A stretch of DNA of 64,000 nucleotides from the NCBI RefSeq assembly GCF_900111555.1, contig NZ_FOHZ01000005.1, forward strand, positions 1 through 64,000, read 5' to 3'. Numbering within the stretch: the stretch's first letter is position 1; each line of letters opens with the position of its first letter. The notes beneath the pieces were generated by a model. That model did no database searches. It was given only the letters and a program-made list of their open reading frames with translations, and was not told where the DNA came from. Source of the stretch: Marinobacter segnicrescens (GTDB lineage Bacteria > Pseudomonadota > Gammaproteobacteria > Pseudomonadales > Oleiphilaceae). Shown one piece after another: positions 54,394 to 64,000 of this stretch. The position numbers and the translations under genes are program-made.

Positions 54394-55389
54394 ATGTCGT
54401 TACCCGATATTCTCAAGGGCCTGTCGCTACCGGCCGTTGCCTCCCCCCTGTTTATTATTTCCAACCCCGACCTGGTTATTGCTCAATGCAAGGCCGGTAT
54501 CGTGGGGTCTTTCCCCTCGCTCAATGCACGCCCGGCCCATGTGCTGGAAGAGTGGCTTGACCGGATCACCACCGAGCTGGCGGACTACAATGCCCGGAAC
54601 CCCGACAAGCCAGCGGCTCCCTTTGCCGTCAACCAGATTGTTCACCGTTCCAACGACCGGCTCGAACACGACCTGGACCTCTGCGCCAAGTACAAGGTAC
54701 CCATCATCATCACTTCCCTGGGTGCCCGTGAGGACCTGAACCAGAAGGTCCACGCATGGGGCGGCATTACGCTCCACGACGTCATCAACGACCGATTTGC
54801 CCGCAAGGCTATCGAGAAGGGTGCCGACGGGCTGATCGCAGTAGCTGCCGGTGCGGGTGGCCATGCCGGTACCCAGTCACCCTTTGCCCTGATCCAGGAA
54901 ATCCGCGAATGGTTTGACGGTCCGCTGCTGCTCTCCGGTTCCATTGCCAACGGCAACGCCGTGCTGGCAGCCCAGGCAGCCGGTGCCGACCTGGCCTATA
55001 TTGGCTCCGCCTTCATTGCCACTGAGGAGGCCAATGCAGACCAGGCCTACAAGCAGATGATCGTGGACAGCACGGCAGAAGACATCGTCTACTCCAACCT
55101 GTTTACTGGTGTACACGGCAACTATCTGAAAAAGAGTATCGAGAACGCAGGCCTCGACCCCGCGGCGCTGCCGGAATCCGATCCGTCCAAGATGAATTTT
55201 GGCTCCGGCGGCGAGTCCAAGAGCAAGGCGTGGCGTGATATCTGGGGTGCCGGCCAGGGCGTTGGCGCCGTCAAGACTGTCGGCAACGTAGACGCTCTGG
55301 TAACCCGCCTGATCACCGAGTACCAGCAAGCACGGCAGCGGCTCGCCCTGCAGGAAACTAACCGCCAACCTGTAACAGAACCTGCCTGA
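54394..55389 (+). CDS. Nitronate monooxygenase (2-nitropropane dioxygenase family)
   Basis: 331 aa. FMN-binding stretches: AVASPLFIISNPDLVIAQCK, GSFPSLNARP, AVAAGAGGHAGTQSPFAL with the catalytic His, LSGSIANGNAVLAAQAAGADLAYIGSAF. It oxidises nitronates to carbonyl compounds and nitrite, detoxifying propionate-3-nitronate and related compounds. AGGAG precedes the ATG. A palindromic operator lies upstream. It is convergent with the PadR gene. Confidence 0.92.
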   Translation: MSLPDILKGLSLPAVASPLFIISNPDLVIAQCKAGIVGSFPSLNARPAHVLEEWLDRITTELADYNARNPDKPAAPFAVNQIVHRSNDRLEHDLDLCAKYKVPIIITSLGAREDLNQKVHAWGGITLHDVINDRFARKAIEKGADGLIAVAAGAGGHAGTQSPFALIQEIREWFDGPLLLSGSIANGNAVLAAQAAGADLAYIGSAFIATEEANADQAYKQMIVDSTAEDIVYSNLFTGVHGNYLKKSIENAGLDPAALPESDPSKMNFGSGGESKSKAWRDIWGAGQGVGAVKTVGNVDALVTRLITEYQQARQRLALQETNRQPVTEPA

Positions 55390-55449
55390 CAGCCCACTCC
55401 GGGGGCCGCCCAGGCCCCCAATTGACCCTCGGGTCAGGGTTACATCAGG

Positions 55450-55974
55450 TCAAAGTGCTTCCAGGGTTTCCCGGGCCCAACCAAGCCAGTCCTCTTCGGC
55501 GGATATGCCCTTGCGCAGAACCTGGTGCTGCAGACGCTGCCCACGGGTCGGGTTGTCCGTGGAAAAGTCCCTGGCCTCAATCGCCCGGTATGTCGCCAGC
55601 CGATCCTCGTGCCAGCGGATCAGCCGCTCCAGTTCCCGCCGAACGCCGATCGGTCCCAGCACGGCTTCAGCCCTGAGCTTGACCATCAACGCCTCGTTGC
55701 TCTCGCCAGAGCTGCCCGGTTCAGCGACCCATCGCTGCAATTCATCCCGGCCAGCCGCCAGAACGTGGTAGACCTTACGCTTACGAGTGCCGTCGTCGCC
55801 TTTTTCTTCAACCTCTACCCAGCCAGAAGCTGCCATACGTCGAAGTTCCCGGTAAATCTGCTGATGGGTAGCCTGCCAGAAATGACCGATAGAGCGATCA
55901 AAACGGCGGGCAAGCTGGTATCCGGTTGACGGTTTCTCAAGAAGCGAGGTGAGCAGGGCATGTTGAATGGACAT
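55450..55974 (-). CDS. PadR-family transcriptional regulator
   Basis: 174 aa. The N-terminal winged HTH includes IQHALLTSLLEKPSTGYQLARRFDRSIGHFW and QIYRELRRMAASGWVE, with a C-terminal dimerisation coiled coil of the Vir_act_alpha_C type. PadR proteins usually repress genes for phenolic-acid or multidrug detoxification. Its target may be the adjacent nitronate monooxygenase (inference). Confidence 0.9.
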   Translation of the reverse strand: MSIQHALLTSLLEKPSTGYQLARRFDRSIGHFWQATHQQIYRELRRMAASGWVEVEEKGDDGTRKRKVYHVLAAGRDELQRWVAEPGSSGESNEALMVKLRAEAVLGPIGVRRELERLIRWHEDRLATYRAIEARDFSTDNPTRGQRLQHQVLRKGISAEEDWLGWARETLEAL

Positions 55975-56142
55975 GGCGGGATTCTATCCGCAATGCACTC
56001 CCGCGCCAATGGCCCCGGGTTGGTCGCGGTCATTATTGTCATGACGGGTGTCCCATCTCGGCAATTCGACCAGAAAAGATGACACCACACTCCTGATGCG
56101 GCCACGAATCGCGTCTCACCGCCTTTGCGCCCGGGAATCACT

Positions 56143-56180
56143 GTGATCCAGTTACAACTGAGTGCCAAATCGTGAAAGCC
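56143..56180 (+). promoter_or_regulatory. Conserved 38-bp element, copy 1 (upstream of the AraC gene)
   Basis: The second half is GTGCCAAATCGTGAAAGCC. The first half begins GTGATCCAGTTAC. It aligns without gaps to copy 2 at 57902-57939 (27 of 38 identical; 17 of 19 in the second half). It lies about 80 bp before the AraC gene start. The size and the asymmetric two-part form match AraC-family sites. Confidence 0.6.
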
Positions 56181-56259
56181 GATTCCCGAAAGGTGGACTA
56201 AAGTCCAGCTACGGCGGTCAGGTGGCAATCGACAAAGCGTCCGTCAGGGCAGGAAGACA

Positions 56260-56988
56260 ATGACTAACAAGAATAATCCGTCCACTCAGTGCCACAAAGC
56301 ACCCCGGATGCTCCTCCGCGCCCGGGAAGTCATCTTTCTTGGTACCTGTCGCAGTCGCCAGGAGGTCTACCGCACCACACAGGAACTTCTGCCGCCGCTG
56401 TCCCAGGCCTACCCGGCGCTGGCCAGTCTCATGGCTCCCGTCGGCGACGGCATATACTGCCACCATCCGCATGAGGCCAAGGTGATCGCCACCATGACGG
56501 ACGTCCGTAACAAGGGGGGGATTACTGCAGGTACCGCAAGTGCCATGATCCGGGCCAGCCTCATACCTGAGCATTTGCAAAACCTGACCTTCCGGGAATT
56601 CGACCCGAGAGTCCTCGCAGTGGCACGTCGTATCCGGACCTCGCTCCATGATGCCCCTGCCCTGTCCGACCTGGCCCGGGAGGTCCGGCTGTCGGAATCG
56701 CGGCTGGAGAAACTCTTCAAGGAACAGGCCGGGTTACCGATCACCCAGTACCGGGTCCGTTACCGGGTCTTTATCAGCACTATCATCATGGCCCTGGGAT
56801 ACTCGGTCACCGAGGCTGCCCTGCTGGGAGGGTTCGCGAACTCCGCGCACCTGTCCAGGTGTTATCGCCAGGTAAACGGCCTGACGCCATCTTCCACGTT
56901 CCTTCACCCACCCTGCCTGGATGCGTTACTGGATGACTCGGCCATCGAACTGGTCGCTCCACTGCTGGAAGGGCACGCGGTCAGCTGA
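56260..56988 (+). CDS. AraC-family transcriptional regulator
   Basis: 242 aa. The C-terminal half has both HTH motifs: LSDLAREVRLSESRLEKLFKEQAG and MALGYSVTEAALLGGFANSAHLSRCYRQ, followed by GLTPSSTF, the end of the AraC domain. The N-terminal half (about 120 residues) is not a typical cupin and may bind an unknown ligand. AGGAAGACA precedes the ATG. Together with the shared 38-bp element it is the likely regulator of the polyester-hydrolase gene two genes downstream. Confidence 0.88.
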   Translation: MTNKNNPSTQCHKAPRMLLRAREVIFLGTCRSRQEVYRTTQELLPPLSQAYPALASLMAPVGDGIYCHHPHEAKVIATMTDVRNKGGITAGTASAMIRASLIPEHLQNLTFREFDPRVLAVARRIRTSLHDAPALSDLAREVRLSESRLEKLFKEQAGLPITQYRVRYRVFISTIIMALGYSVTEAALLGGFANSAHLSRCYRQVNGLTPSSTFLHPPCLDALLDDSAIELVAPLLEGHAVS

Positions 56989-57063
56989 GATCGAGAGTCC
57001 TCCCCTGCAGGCTAAAACGCAGCCTGCTATTGTTGTGTCACTGTTCAGAGAGAAGGAGCACCA

Positions 57064-57768
57064 GTGACAAACCCCACGGAAAACTGGAGCAAACTCAGTC
57101 CACGCCAGGCCATCGAACTGCAGACGCAGATGGCCAGCCAGGTGATCCAGCAGGACGACCTGCCGGAGGTAAGGACGGTAGCGGGAGTGGATGTCGGTTT
57201 CGAGAACCGGGACACAGCCCGGGCTGCCATCGTGGTGCTCCGCCTGGAGGACCTGGAGCCGCTGGACTATGCCATCGCCCGCCTGCCCGTGGCCATGCCC
57301 TATATCCCCGGACTTCTGTCGTTCCGTGAGTGCCCGGTCATCCTCGAGGCCCTGGACAAACTCAGGATGCAGCCAGACCTGTTACTCTGCGATGGTCAGG
57401 GCATTGCCCATCCGCGCCGGCTCGGAGTGGCATCCCATACGGGAATCCTCACCGGACTGCCAACCATCGGGGTAGGAAAAAGCCGACTGACCGGACAGCA
57501 TGGCCCGGTACCCGACAAAAAGGGCGCCTGGGTGCCATTGACAGACAAGGATGAGGTCATCGGCGCTGTGCTACGAACCCGGGTCGGAGTGAAACCCCTT
57601 TACATTTCGCCAGGCCACCGGGTCAGCCTGCCAACGGCTATTCACTACGTTATGGCCTGCGTGACCCGGTATCGGCTACCGGAAACCACCCGCTGGGCCG
57701 ATGGTGTTGCCTCGGCGCGGGGTCAGCGCTGGCTGGAGCGACTCCGGGACCTGACCGGGCCTGCATGA
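57064..57768 (+). CDS. nfi: Endonuclease V
   Basis: 234 aa from a GTG behind GAAGGAGC. Catalytic elements AGVDVGFE, RECPVILEAL, LLCDGQGIAHPRRLGVASH and GVGKSRLTG are all present. It nicks DNA or RNA 3' of deaminated adenine (inosine). It sits between the AraC and hydrolase genes on the same strand, but separate spacing and its own start suggest independent expression. Confidence 0.95.
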   Translation: MTNPTENWSKLSPRQAIELQTQMASQVIQQDDLPEVRTVAGVDVGFENRDTARAAIVVLRLEDLEPLDYAIARLPVAMPYIPGLLSFRECPVILEALDKLRMQPDLLLCDGQGIAHPRRLGVASHTGILTGLPTIGVGKSRLTGQHGPVPDKKGAWVPLTDKDEVIGAVLRTRVGVKPLYISPGHRVSLPTAIHYVMACVTRYRLPETTRWADGVASARGQRWLERLRDLTGPA

Positions 57769-57901
57769 GCCATGCCTGCGACCCGGGTCGCAGGCAACCC
57801 GGAACCTGATTACAGTTTCTACACTCGCGCCCGAAATACGATACCCGACCCGCCTCTCTGAGCAATATTGCGAATCTCGGACAAACCCCAGCCACCAAAC
57901 C

Positions 57902-57939
57902 GTGACCCACTTCCGTTGAGGTGCCAATTTGTGAAAGCC
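57902..57939 (+). promoter_or_regulatory. Conserved 38-bp element, copy 2 (upstream of the polyester hydrolase)
   Basis: The second half is GTGCCAATTTGTGAAAGCC; the first half begins GTGACCCACTTCC. It starts 126 bp and ends 89 bp before the hydrolase ATG. It is the counterpart of copy 1 upstream of the AraC gene and likely binds that regulator. Confidence 0.6.
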
Positions 57940-57941
57940 CG

Positions 57942-57978
57942 CTTGCCCCCCTCGAACTACTGTGGCCGGGGGAGCAAG
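57942..57978 (+). promoter_or_regulatory. Leader hairpin before the polyester hydrolase
   Basis: CTTGCCCCCC and GGGGGAGCAAG form a stem of about 10 bp with one bulge and a loop of about 16 bases. It lies between the 38-bp element and the start codon. It may be a leader structure or a second operator. Confidence 0.35.
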
Positions 57979-58027
57979 CAGTACCCGATAACAATTCACA
58001 AAAAAGCACTGCAACAGGAAAAACACT

Positions 58028-58954
58028 ATGTCAGATCATTATGCCAGCAACCCATTGCGGTCAGTGGTGGCCGCAGCTTCACTGCTTTTCTCCGCTTCTG
58101 TATTCGCCGCCGGCGGCGGTGGTTCTGATGGCGGGGATGACGGCTGCACCAGTAACTGTGGTTATGAACGGGGCCCGGCCCCCACCGAGTCCTTCCTCGA
58201 AGCCTCCAGTGGGCCATATAGCGTCCGCACTGACAGAGTCTCCAGCCTGGTGGGTGGTTTTGGTGGCGGCACCATTCATTACCCCACCGGTACCAGCGGT
58301 ACGATGGGGGCAGTTGTGGTCATCCCCGGGTTTGTCTCCGCGGAATCTTCCATAGAGTGGTGGGGACCGAAACTGGCCTCCCATGGCTTCGTGGTCATGA
58401 CCATCGATACCAACAGTGGCTTTGACCAGCCCCCCAGCCGTGCAACCCAGATCAACAATGCCCTGGACTACCTGATCGAGCAGAATGGCAGTAGTTCCAG
58501 TCCTGTTTCCGGCATGATCGACACCAACCGCCTTGGTGTCATCGGCTGGTCCATGGGCGGTGGCGGCACTCTTCGCGTCGCCTCAGAGGGCCGCATCCAG
58601 GCAGCCATACCACTGGCGCCCTGGGATACGTCCAGCTTCCGGTTCCGGAATATCGAAACGCCCACGCTGATCATTGCCTGTGAGTCCGACATTATCGCTC
58701 CGGTTCGCAGCCATGCTGACCCGTTCTATGAAGCGATCCCATCGTCCACCGACAAGGCCTTTGTGGAGCTTAACAATGGCAGCCACTACTGCGGCAACGG
58801 GGGCAACAGCTACAATGACGTCCTGAGCCGGTTCGGAGTGTCCTGGATGAAGCTGCACCTGGACAACGACCAGCGCTACAACCAGTTCCTGTGCGGCCCG
58901 GACCACGAGCGCGACTGGGATATCTCGGAATACCGGGGTACCTGCCCATACTGA
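58028..58954 (+). CDS. Secreted polyester hydrolase, type II PETase-like (cutinase fold)
   Basis: 308 aa. A signal peptide (cleavage near FAA, residue about 27) is followed by a Gly/Asp-rich linker with Cys40/Cys44. The catalytic triad is Ser175 (GWSMG), Asp221 and His253; Trp174 and Trp199 line the cleft. Two C-terminal disulfides are expected: Cys218-Cys255, the pair diagnostic of type II PET hydrolases, and Cys289-Cys306. Tyr254 follows the catalytic His, as in type IIa enzymes such as PE-H (Ideonella PETase has Ser there); Phe102 replaces the PETase Tyr. Segments [17 protein letters not shown] and GGGTIHYPT closely follow the family. It is predicted to hydrolyse aliphatic and possibly aromatic polyesters. 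Confidence 0.88.
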   Translation: MSDHYASNPLRSVVAAASLLFSASVFAAGGGGSDGGDDGCTSNCGYERGPAPTESFLEASSGPYSVRTDRVSSLVGGFGGGTIHYPTGTSGTMGAVVVIPGFVSAESSIEWWGPKLASHGFVVMTIDTNSGFDQPPSRATQINNALDYLIEQNGSSSSPVSGMIDTNRLGVIGWSMGGGGTLRVASEGRIQAAIPLAPWDTSSFRFRNIETPTLIIACESDIIAPVRSHADPFYEAIPSSTDKAFVELNNGSHYCGNGGNSYNDVLSRFGVSWMKLHLDNDQRYNQFLCGPDHERDWDISEYRGTCPY

Positions 58955-59007
58955 GGCTACCCACTATCACAACCTGATCAAGCAGCCGGATGTCCTTCCG
59001 GCCTAGC

Positions 59008-59033
59008 GGGCCATGGCGAGCCATGGCCCTTTT
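59008..59033 (+). terminator. Rho-independent terminator of the polyester hydrolase
   Basis: GGGCCATGG and CCATGGCCC form a perfect 9-bp stem with a 4-base loop, followed by TTTT. Confidence 0.8.
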
Positions 59034-59048
59034 CATTCCCTTCCGCTC

Positions 59049-59615
59049 TCAGGCCCGGCCCAGGAACTTGCGCTCCTCCACGTTGATGCGGATGCGGTCG
59101 CCGGTAGATATATGTTCCGGCACCTGGACGACCAGGCCAGTGGTCAACCTCGCCGGCTTGGTGCGGGCCGTAGCGGAGCCCCCCTTGATTGACGGGTCCG
59201 TTTCCTCGATGGGCAAGTCCACCGTTGGCGGCAGGTCCAGCGCCACCGGCGCATCGTTGAGCAGGATCACCATGACACCCTGGGTATCCTCTGTGATGAA
59301 CAACAATTCGTCGGCAATGGCCTCCCGATTGAGGCTGTACTGGGTATAGTCCTCCGAGTCCATAAATACGAACTCATCGCCGTCGGAATAGGAAAAGGTG
59401 GCAGGCCGGCGCACCAGGTCTGCCTGGTTGAGCATGTCCGAATCCTTGAAGGTCTCGTCCAGCTTGGCCCCGGTAACCACGTCGTACATGCGCATGCGAT
59501 ACAGACTGCCCCCTGCCCGCCCCTGGGGCACAGAACGCTCAATGTCCTTTACGAAGTAAACACTTCCCTCGTACTCGATGGCCTGGTTCTTTTTGATCTC
59601 ACTGGCTTTCGGCAT
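59049..59615 (-). CDS. efpL: Elongation factor P-like protein (YeiP)
   Basis: 188 aa, three EF-P domains. The tip loop reads [15 protein letters not shown], with Arg where true EF-P has a modified Lys, as in EfpL/YeiP. The domain III end [20 protein letters not shown] is typical. The factor relieves ribosome stalling at polyproline and related motifs. AGAGGAACAG precedes the ATG. Confidence 0.94.
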   Translation of the reverse strand: MPKASEIKKNQAIEYEGSVYFVKDIERSVPQGRAGGSLYRMRMYDVVTGAKLDETFKDSDMLNQADLVRRPATFSYSDGDEFVFMDSEDYTQYSLNREAIADELLFITEDTQGVMVILLNDAPVALDLPPTVDLPIEETDPSIKGGSATARTKPARLTTGLVVQVPEHISTGDRIRINVEERKFLGRA

Positions 59616-59793
59616 CTGTTCCTCTCATTACCAGGTGGTTTCAGGTCGTCTATATACCACGACCGGCGACAAACCCACAGTCCCGGACCGGGGAACATAC
59701 TGTCGCCGTGCTAACCAGGACTTTGCGCAATACATGTCGAAATGTTTTCTGCTGCTACCGGATGCGCCGGATACCTTCTGGTGGCTGCATCAA

Positions 59794-59825
59794 AAAAGCC
59801 ACAGGGCTCTCGCTCTGTGGCTTTT
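59794..59825. terminator. Bidirectional terminator downstream of proB
   Basis: AAAAGCCACAG and CTGTGGCTTTT form a perfect 11-bp stem with a 10-base loop. On the minus strand it ends the obgE-proB transcript. Confidence 0.85.
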
Positions 59826-59869
59826 CTGTTACTGACCAGCAGGAACCGCCCAGGCGTTCCTCGCGATAC

Positions 59870-60994
59870 TTACACGATGACCAGGTTGTCCCGGTGAATC
59901 ATTTCCTCGTCAGACACATAGCCGAGCACATCGACGATTCGATCGCTGGCACGCCCGGCAATGGCACGGGCTTCATCGGCGTCGTAGTTAATCAATCCAC
60001 GTGCCACTTCCCGTCCTTCCTGATCTACACAGGACACCATCTCTCCCCGACGAAACTGCCCGGATACACCTTTTACGCCAACGGGTAACAGGCTTCGTCC
60101 GCCCTTGCAGAGCACCTGTACCGCGCCATCATCGATCATAATCCTGCCACGGGTCTGCAGGTGGCTGGCGAGCCACTGCTTGCGGGCAGCAATGCGGCCC
60201 TGCTCGGGCAACAGGAGCGTACCCACTTCCTTACCTTCCCTCAGTCGGCTGATAACATTTTCAAGCCGACCACCCACGATGACCGTAAAAGCTCCAGAGC
60301 GGGCCGCCAGACGGGCCGCTCGCAGCTTGGTTTGCATGCCACCGCGACCCAGGGCCCCGGCACCTCCACCAGCCATGATATCCAGCTCGGGATCGCCGGC
60401 ACGGCGCTCTGCCACCAGCTGGGCATCCGGGTTCTTGCGAGGGTCCTTGTCAAAAAGGCCGTCCTGGTCGGTAAGAATGATCAGCCCATCTGCCTCGATA
60501 AGGTTGGCCACCAGGGCCCCCAGGGTGTCGTTGTCACCAAAACGGATTTCATCGGTAACGACCGTGTCATTCTCGTTGACGATGGGAATCACACCGAAAT
60601 CCAGCAGGGTTCGGAGCGTACTGCGGGCGTTGAGGTAACGTTTCCGATCAGACAGGTCGTCGTGGGTAAGCAGAATCTGGGCCGCGTGGATATCATGGCG
60701 ACGGAACTGGGCCTCCCAGGTTTGCACCAGGCCCATTTGACCAACCGCAGCGGCGGCCTGTAGCTCGTGGAGGTGTTCCGGGCGCTGACTCCAGCCCAGC
60801 CTGGTCATGCCCTCCGCCACGGAACCGGAGGACACCACGACCACTTCCACACCGTGGCGGACAAGCTCGGCAATCTGGTCTACCCAACCGGCAAGCGCAG
60901 GCACATCGAGGCCGCGACCATCGTTGGTGAGCAGCGCACTGCCAATCTTGATCACCAGGCGCCGGGCGCGGCGCACCTGCACTCGTTCTGTCAT
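59870..60994 (-). CDS. proB: Glutamate 5-kinase
   Basis: 374 aa. The kinase domain has [47 protein letters not shown] and [12 protein letters not shown]. The C-terminal PUA domain (from about residue 285) includes [25 protein letters not shown]. It makes glutamyl-5-phosphate, the first step of proline synthesis. It lies 29 bp after obgE in the conserved rplU-rpmA-obgE-proB order; AGGAG is 12 bases before the ATG. Confidence 0.96.
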   Translation of the reverse strand: MTERVQVRRARRLVIKIGSALLTNDGRGLDVPALAGWVDQIAELVRHGVEVVVVSSGSVAEGMTRLGWSQRPEHLHELQAAAAVGQMGLVQTWEAQFRRHDIHAAQILLTHDDLSDRKRYLNARSTLRTLLDFGVIPIVNENDTVVTDEIRFGDNDTLGALVANLIEADGLIILTDQDGLFDKDPRKNPDAQLVAERRAGDPELDIMAGGGAGALGRGGMQTKLRAARLAARSGAFTVIVGGRLENVISRLREGKEVGTLLLPEQGRIAARKQWLASHLQTRGRIMIDDGAVQVLCKGGRSLLPVGVKGVSGQFRRGEMVSCVDQEGREVARGLINYDADEARAIAGRASDRIVDVLGYVSDEEMIHRDNLVIV

Positions 60995-61023
60995 GATTAT
61001 GATGGGGCTCCTGGTCCTGCTTG

Positions 61024-62220
<1,197 letters not shown>

Positions 62221-62248
62221 TCAACCCTTTGCGCCTCGCGCATAAACG

Positions 62249-62321
62249 AAAAAACCCCGCAGGCCCGGGTTCACTCTCTGGCTCGGCCAGACAGTAAACC
62301 GTAAAGCTTTGCGGGGTTTTT
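62249..62321 (-). terminator. Terminator of rplU-rpmA
   Basis: AAAACCCCGC and GCGGGGTTTT pair over a 50-base loop, with a T-run on the minus-strand exit side. Readthrough may feed obgE. Confidence 0.65.
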
Positions 62322-62367
62322 GCCAGCCCTGAAATCAGATGATATCAGAGCCGGGCATCACCGCGAC

Positions 62368-62628
62368 TTACGCCGCGGGAACGATGCTGACGAACTTGCG
62401 GTTCTGGGGACCCTTGGTCTCGAATTTCACCTGGCCGTCCGCTGTTGCGAACAGGGTGTGATCCTTGCCCAGACCTACATTGGTACCAGCGTGGAAACGA
62501 GTACCGCGCTGACGAACAATGATGCTGCCTGCAGATACAGTCTCACCGCCGAAGCGCTTGACGCCAAGTCGTTTCGACTCGGAATCGCGACCGTTACGGG
62601 TACTACCTGCTGCCTTTTTATGAGCCAT
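62368..62628 (-). CDS. rpmA: 50S ribosomal protein L27
   Basis: 86 aa. The N terminus [20 protein letters not shown] and [20 protein letters not shown] are the universal L27 sequences. AGGAGG precedes the ATG. It follows rplU after 36 bp. Confidence 0.98.
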   Translation of the reverse strand: MAHKKAAGSTRNGRDSESKRLGVKRFGGETVSAGSIIVRQRGTRFHAGTNVGLGKDHTLFATADGQVKFETKGPQNRKFVSIVPAA

Positions 62629-62664
62629 TACCAGCCTCCTCTTTCAGGGGGTGTGTCAAAGGCC

Positions 62665-62976
62665 TCAGCCCTTGATACCCGTGATCTTGACTTCAGTGAA
62701 CCACTGACGGTGGCCCTGACGCTTCATATGGTGCTTGCGACGACGGAACTTGATGATCTGAACCTTGTCGTGACGACCGTGGTTAACCACCTCGGCAGTT
62801 ACCTTGGCACCATCAACGACCGGCGCACCCACTTTGATGTCGTCGCCGTTACCAATCAGCAGAACGCGATCGAACTCAACGGTACCACCGGTTTCCACTT
62901 CCAGCTTTTCCAGCTTGAGTGTTTCGCCTTCCTTCACACGGTGCTGCTTGCCACCGCTAACAATAACTGCGTACAT
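62665..62976 (-). CDS. rplU: 50S ribosomal protein L21
   Basis: 103 aa from [12 protein letters not shown], the conserved L21 start; an in-frame extension of nine codons is rejected. [15 protein letters not shown] is the conserved RNA-binding tail. It is divergent from ispB over a 234-bp gap that must hold both promoters. Confidence 0.98.
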   Translation of the reverse strand: MYAVIVSGGKQHRVKEGETLKLEKLEVETGGTVEFDRVLLIGNGDDIKVGAPVVDGAKVTAEVVNHGRHDKVQIIKFRRRKHHMKRQGHRQWFTEVKITGIKG

Positions 62977-63210
62977 AGGTACTCTTCTCCGCGATTGACC
63001 CATCCCTGCTCTTATCCACCTGGTTCTAAGGGAAGCGCTTTGGCAACCCTATAGCAGGGAGCGCAGGTTGGGATGAGTTGGGGCGCGTGATTGTACGAAA
63101 ACCGCTGCCTGAACACAAGTCAAGTTGACACTGCTGGCGGCAATACCTAGCATTGCCGCGACCTGCCTGTTTTTCCAGACAAATCACTTTTCAGGGGACC
63201 GGACAGCCGC

Positions 63211-64000
63211 ATGACTGCCCAGCGCATATACGACACCGTCGCGGACGACTTTGCCCGCGTCAATGACCTGATCATCAAGCGGCTTTCCTCAGACGTTCCC
63301 CTGGTGGAAAAGATCGCCCAGTACATTATAGAAAGTGGCGGCAAACGCCTGCGGCCCTTGCTGGTACTGCTTTCCAGCCGGGCCGCCGGCTACCACCACA
63401 ACGATCACCACAAGCTGGCAGCCGTTATCGAGTTCCTCCACACAGCCACCCTTCTCCATGACGATGTGGTCGATACCTCGGACATGCGCCGGGGCCGGAG
63501 CACTGCCAATGCCCGCTGGGGCAATGCGCCGAGCGTACTGGTAGGGGATTTCCTCTACGCCCGTGCATTCGAGATGATGGTGGAGCTGCGCAGTCTGCCC
63601 ATCATGGAAGTACTGTCCCACGCCACCGCTGTAATTGCGGAAGGCGAAGTGCTGCAGCTGATGAACGTGAAAAACCCGGACGTCAGCGAAGAAAAATACA
63701 TGGAAGTCATCCACAACAAGACCGCCATGCTGTTCGAGGCTGCCTCCCACACCGGCGCCCTGCTGGCTGGTGCGAATCCGGAGATGGAACAGGCCCTGAA
63801 AGACTACGGCAAGCACCTGGGACTTGCTTTCCAGCTGGTGGATGACGCCCTGGATTATACCGGCGATGCCGGCGCCATGGGCAAGAACGTCGGCGATGAC
63901 CTGGCCGAAGGCAAGCCAACTCTGCCCCTGATCCACGCCATGGCCAACAGCAGCGAGGAACAGCGCCAGCAGATCCGTAACGCCATCCGCAAGGGTGGCC
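63211..64000 (+). CDS. ispB: Octaprenyl diphosphate synthase, 5' part (cut by window edge)
   Basis: 263 residues are visible from the ATG; the frame runs open to the right edge. The first aspartate-rich motif is LLHDDVVDTSDMRRG (Asp84, 85, 88), the second FQLVDDALDYTGD (Asp211, 212, 215), with SGGKRLRPLLVLL and GDFLYARAF between them. It makes the polyprenyl side chain of ubiquinone. Gene order opposite rplU-rpmA-obgE is conserved in gammaproteobacteria. Confidence 0.96.
   Translation, partial: MTAQRIYDTVADDFARVNDLIIKRLSSDVPLVEKIAQYIIESGGKRLRPLLVLLSSRAAGYHHNDHHKLAAVIEFLHTATLLHDDVVDTSDMRRGRSTANARWGNAPSVLVGDFLYARAFEMMVELRSLPIMEVLSHATAVIAEGEVLQLMNVKNPDVSEEKYMEVIHNKTAMLFEAASHTGALLAGANPEMEQALKDYGKHLGLAFQLVDDALDYTGDAGAMGKNVGDDLAEGKPTLPLIHAMANSSEEQRQQIRNAIRKGG

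Overview
The window is about 64 kb of high-GC (roughly 60 percent) gammaproteobacterial chromosome. It is most like Marinobacter or a close marine relative. The grounds are the conserved block ispB < > rplU-rpmA-obgE-proB at the right end, plus rlmJ, uppP, cfa, efpL, an ectoine hydroxylase and a PhoX phosphatase. Genes are dense, Shine-Dalgarno sites are strong, and several operons use ATGA stop/start overlaps. I see no rRNA, tRNA, CRISPR array or prophage; the only mobile DNA is the 3' end of a transposase at the left edge. All family assignments come from reading the translated sequence, with no database search.

Layout. 1-0.3 kb: transposase end. 0.4-6.3 kb (minus strand): a histidine kinase / sigma-54 response regulator pair translationally coupled to a DMT transporter and a GIY-YIG protein, then a lipase-like hydrolase and an OmpA-type lipoprotein. 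6.5-8.2 kb: a small exported protein behind a -24/-12-like promoter, and a solitary TRAP-type binding lipoprotein. 8.2-12.6 kb: rlmJ, an MFS transporter, a chemoreceptor with a C-terminal sensor-like domain. 12.9-15.1 kb: Tat-exported PhoX with a clear Pho box. 15.2-19.9 kb: acidic lipoprotein, uppP, a shortened acyl-CoA-dehydrogenase-like protein, cfa, a His-rich exported protein. 20.3-23.0 kb: a two-subunit GMC dehydrogenase whose small subunit alone has a Tat signal. 23.2-30.8 kb: sirtuin, a LysR gene facing a 60-aa gene, parvulin, alkB, an outer-membrane barrel, an MgtC-family gene, mtgA, a DUF2059 protein, a thioesterase.

30.9-38.8 kb is a catabolic unit on the minus strand: gabT, a LysR regulator, then ydcS-ydcT-ydcU-ydcV-patD. 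Together these would import a polyamine-like substrate, oxidise 4-aminobutyraldehyde to GABA and transaminate GABA. 39-43.2 kb: an acyl-CoA dehydrogenase, a SprT-like protein without the HExxH histidine, a lipid kinase, and solitary ectD. 43.4-45.4 kb: a membrane-anchored receiver protein and a Crp/Fnr regulator. Two nearly identical 20-bp palindromes lie upstream of ectD and of the Crp/Fnr gene. 45.6-56 kb: an AbiTii-like protein, an esterase, a radical SAM protein, membrane proteins, ohr with an operator, a DsbA-like protein, nitronate monooxygenase with a palindromic operator, and a PadR regulator.

56.2-59.0 kb holds the most interesting unit: an AraC-family regulator, endonuclease V, and a secreted hydrolase with the full residue signature of type II PET-hydrolase-like polyesterases. 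A conserved 38-bp element, identical at 17 of 19 positions in its second half, lies upstream of both the regulator and the hydrolase. This suggests a dedicated autoregulated polyester-degradation circuit. 59-64 kb: efpL, proB, obgE, rpmA, rplU and the start of ispB.
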